A program made the translations under genes and the position numbers. Below are positions 6,411-6,605 of a stretch of 6,605 nucleotides of DNA, piece by piece. The notes below the pieces were generated by a model, which was given only the letters and a program-made list of their open reading frames with translations, was not told the origin of the DNA and made no database searches. The first letter of the stretch is position 1. Each line of letters begins with the position of its first letter. Source of the DNA: an uncultured Burkholderiales bacterium (GTDB lineage: Bacteria > Pseudomonadota > Gammaproteobacteria > Burkholderiales > Burkholderiaceae_C). Location of the stretch: NCBI GenBank assembly GCA_903871865.1, contig CAIQIL010000118.1:1-6605 (forward strand). The letters run 5' to 3'.

Positions 6411-6605
6411 AGTGCTTGGCGCCGCCGCCAACGGTCGGCAGGGGGCGCACATTGGCGCCATCGTGCGGTGCAGGCGCCTTCAGCGTCTGACCGGTGGACA
6501 GGAAGGTGAACAGCTCGAAGGCGAAGGTGTCCAGGCGCGAACCCCAGACGCGGTTGCTGCGCGTCAGCCAGTTGTAGGCCACCACGGCCGGGATGGCCAC
6601 GGCCA
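6409..6605 (-). CDS. exbB: ExbB/TolQ family proton channel subunit, C-terminal part, cut by the window's right edge
   Basis: ExbB forms the pentameric membrane channel that, with ExbD, powers TonB. Only about 65 C-terminal residues are in the window; the frame is open to base 6605 and stops at TGA 6411-6409. The segment AVAIPAVVAYNWLTRSNRV matches the last transmembrane helix and following cytoplasmic region of the MotA/TolQ/ExbB family. It is followed by LDTFAFELFTFLSTG, the cytoplasmic helix, and a short Pro- and Gly-rich tail. The GTG at 6600 is an internal valine and not the start. Placement directly before exbD, 10 bases apart, supports ExbB over TolQ. A tonB gene often lies upstream in this arrangement, but it would be outside the window. 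Confidence 0.88.
   Translation of the reverse strand, partial: AVAIPAVVAYNWLTRSNRVWGSRLDTFAFELFTFLSTGQTLKAPAPHDGANVRPLPTVGGGAKH

Noticed and set aside
6399..6461. Possible 21-residue N-terminal extension of ExbD from the ATG at 6461
   Set aside because: It would overlap exbB, is not hydrophobic or conserved-looking, and the ATG at 6398 has a good ribosome site and puts the key aspartate at residue 25.

Overview
The window is GC-rich, densely packed bacterial chromosome with short intergenic gaps. Gene content and protein style (a Tgt close to the E. coli form, ExbB/ExbD, an MFS transporter fused to a PlsC-type acyltransferase, a CaiB-family CoA-transferase) suggest a proteobacterium, most likely a betaproteobacterium of the Burkholderiales. 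That placement is inferred from protein resemblance and base composition; there is no rRNA or other marker in the window. I see no tRNA, rRNA, CRISPR array, insertion sequence, integrase or phage gene.

Layout. The left end (1-986, plus strand) carries the C-terminal part of tgt (queuosine tRNA modification), followed 2 bases later by a small basic membrane protein of unknown function. The rest (955-6605) lies on the minus strand and reads from right to left: exbB (cut by the window edge), exbD, a CaiB/BaiF-family CoA-transferase, an MFS/acyltransferase fusion protein, a CPBP-family intramembrane protease, and a membrane-anchored endonuclease/exonuclease/phosphatase (EEP) protein. The two blocks converge and their last genes overlap tail to tail by 32 bp.

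The minus-strand genes are separated by 10, 39, about 11 and 57 bases and then a 23-base overlap, so they could be one transcript; no clear terminator or promoter separates them. ExbB and ExbD form the proton-driven motor that energises TonB. The MFS/acyltransferase probably flips and re-acylates lysophospholipids at the inner membrane. The CPBP protease and EEP protein are a tightly coupled membrane pair of unknown role. The CoA-transferase has no obvious functional link to its neighbours.

The observations most worth following are an apparent single-base frameshift in a C5 tract that cuts the MFS/acyltransferase from its best ATG start, two catalytic-motif substitutions in the EEP protein, and the resemblance of the CPBP protease to the exosortase-associated 'CAAX prenyl protease-related' group. 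I found no convincing new multi-gene system; most of the window is ordinary core chromosome.
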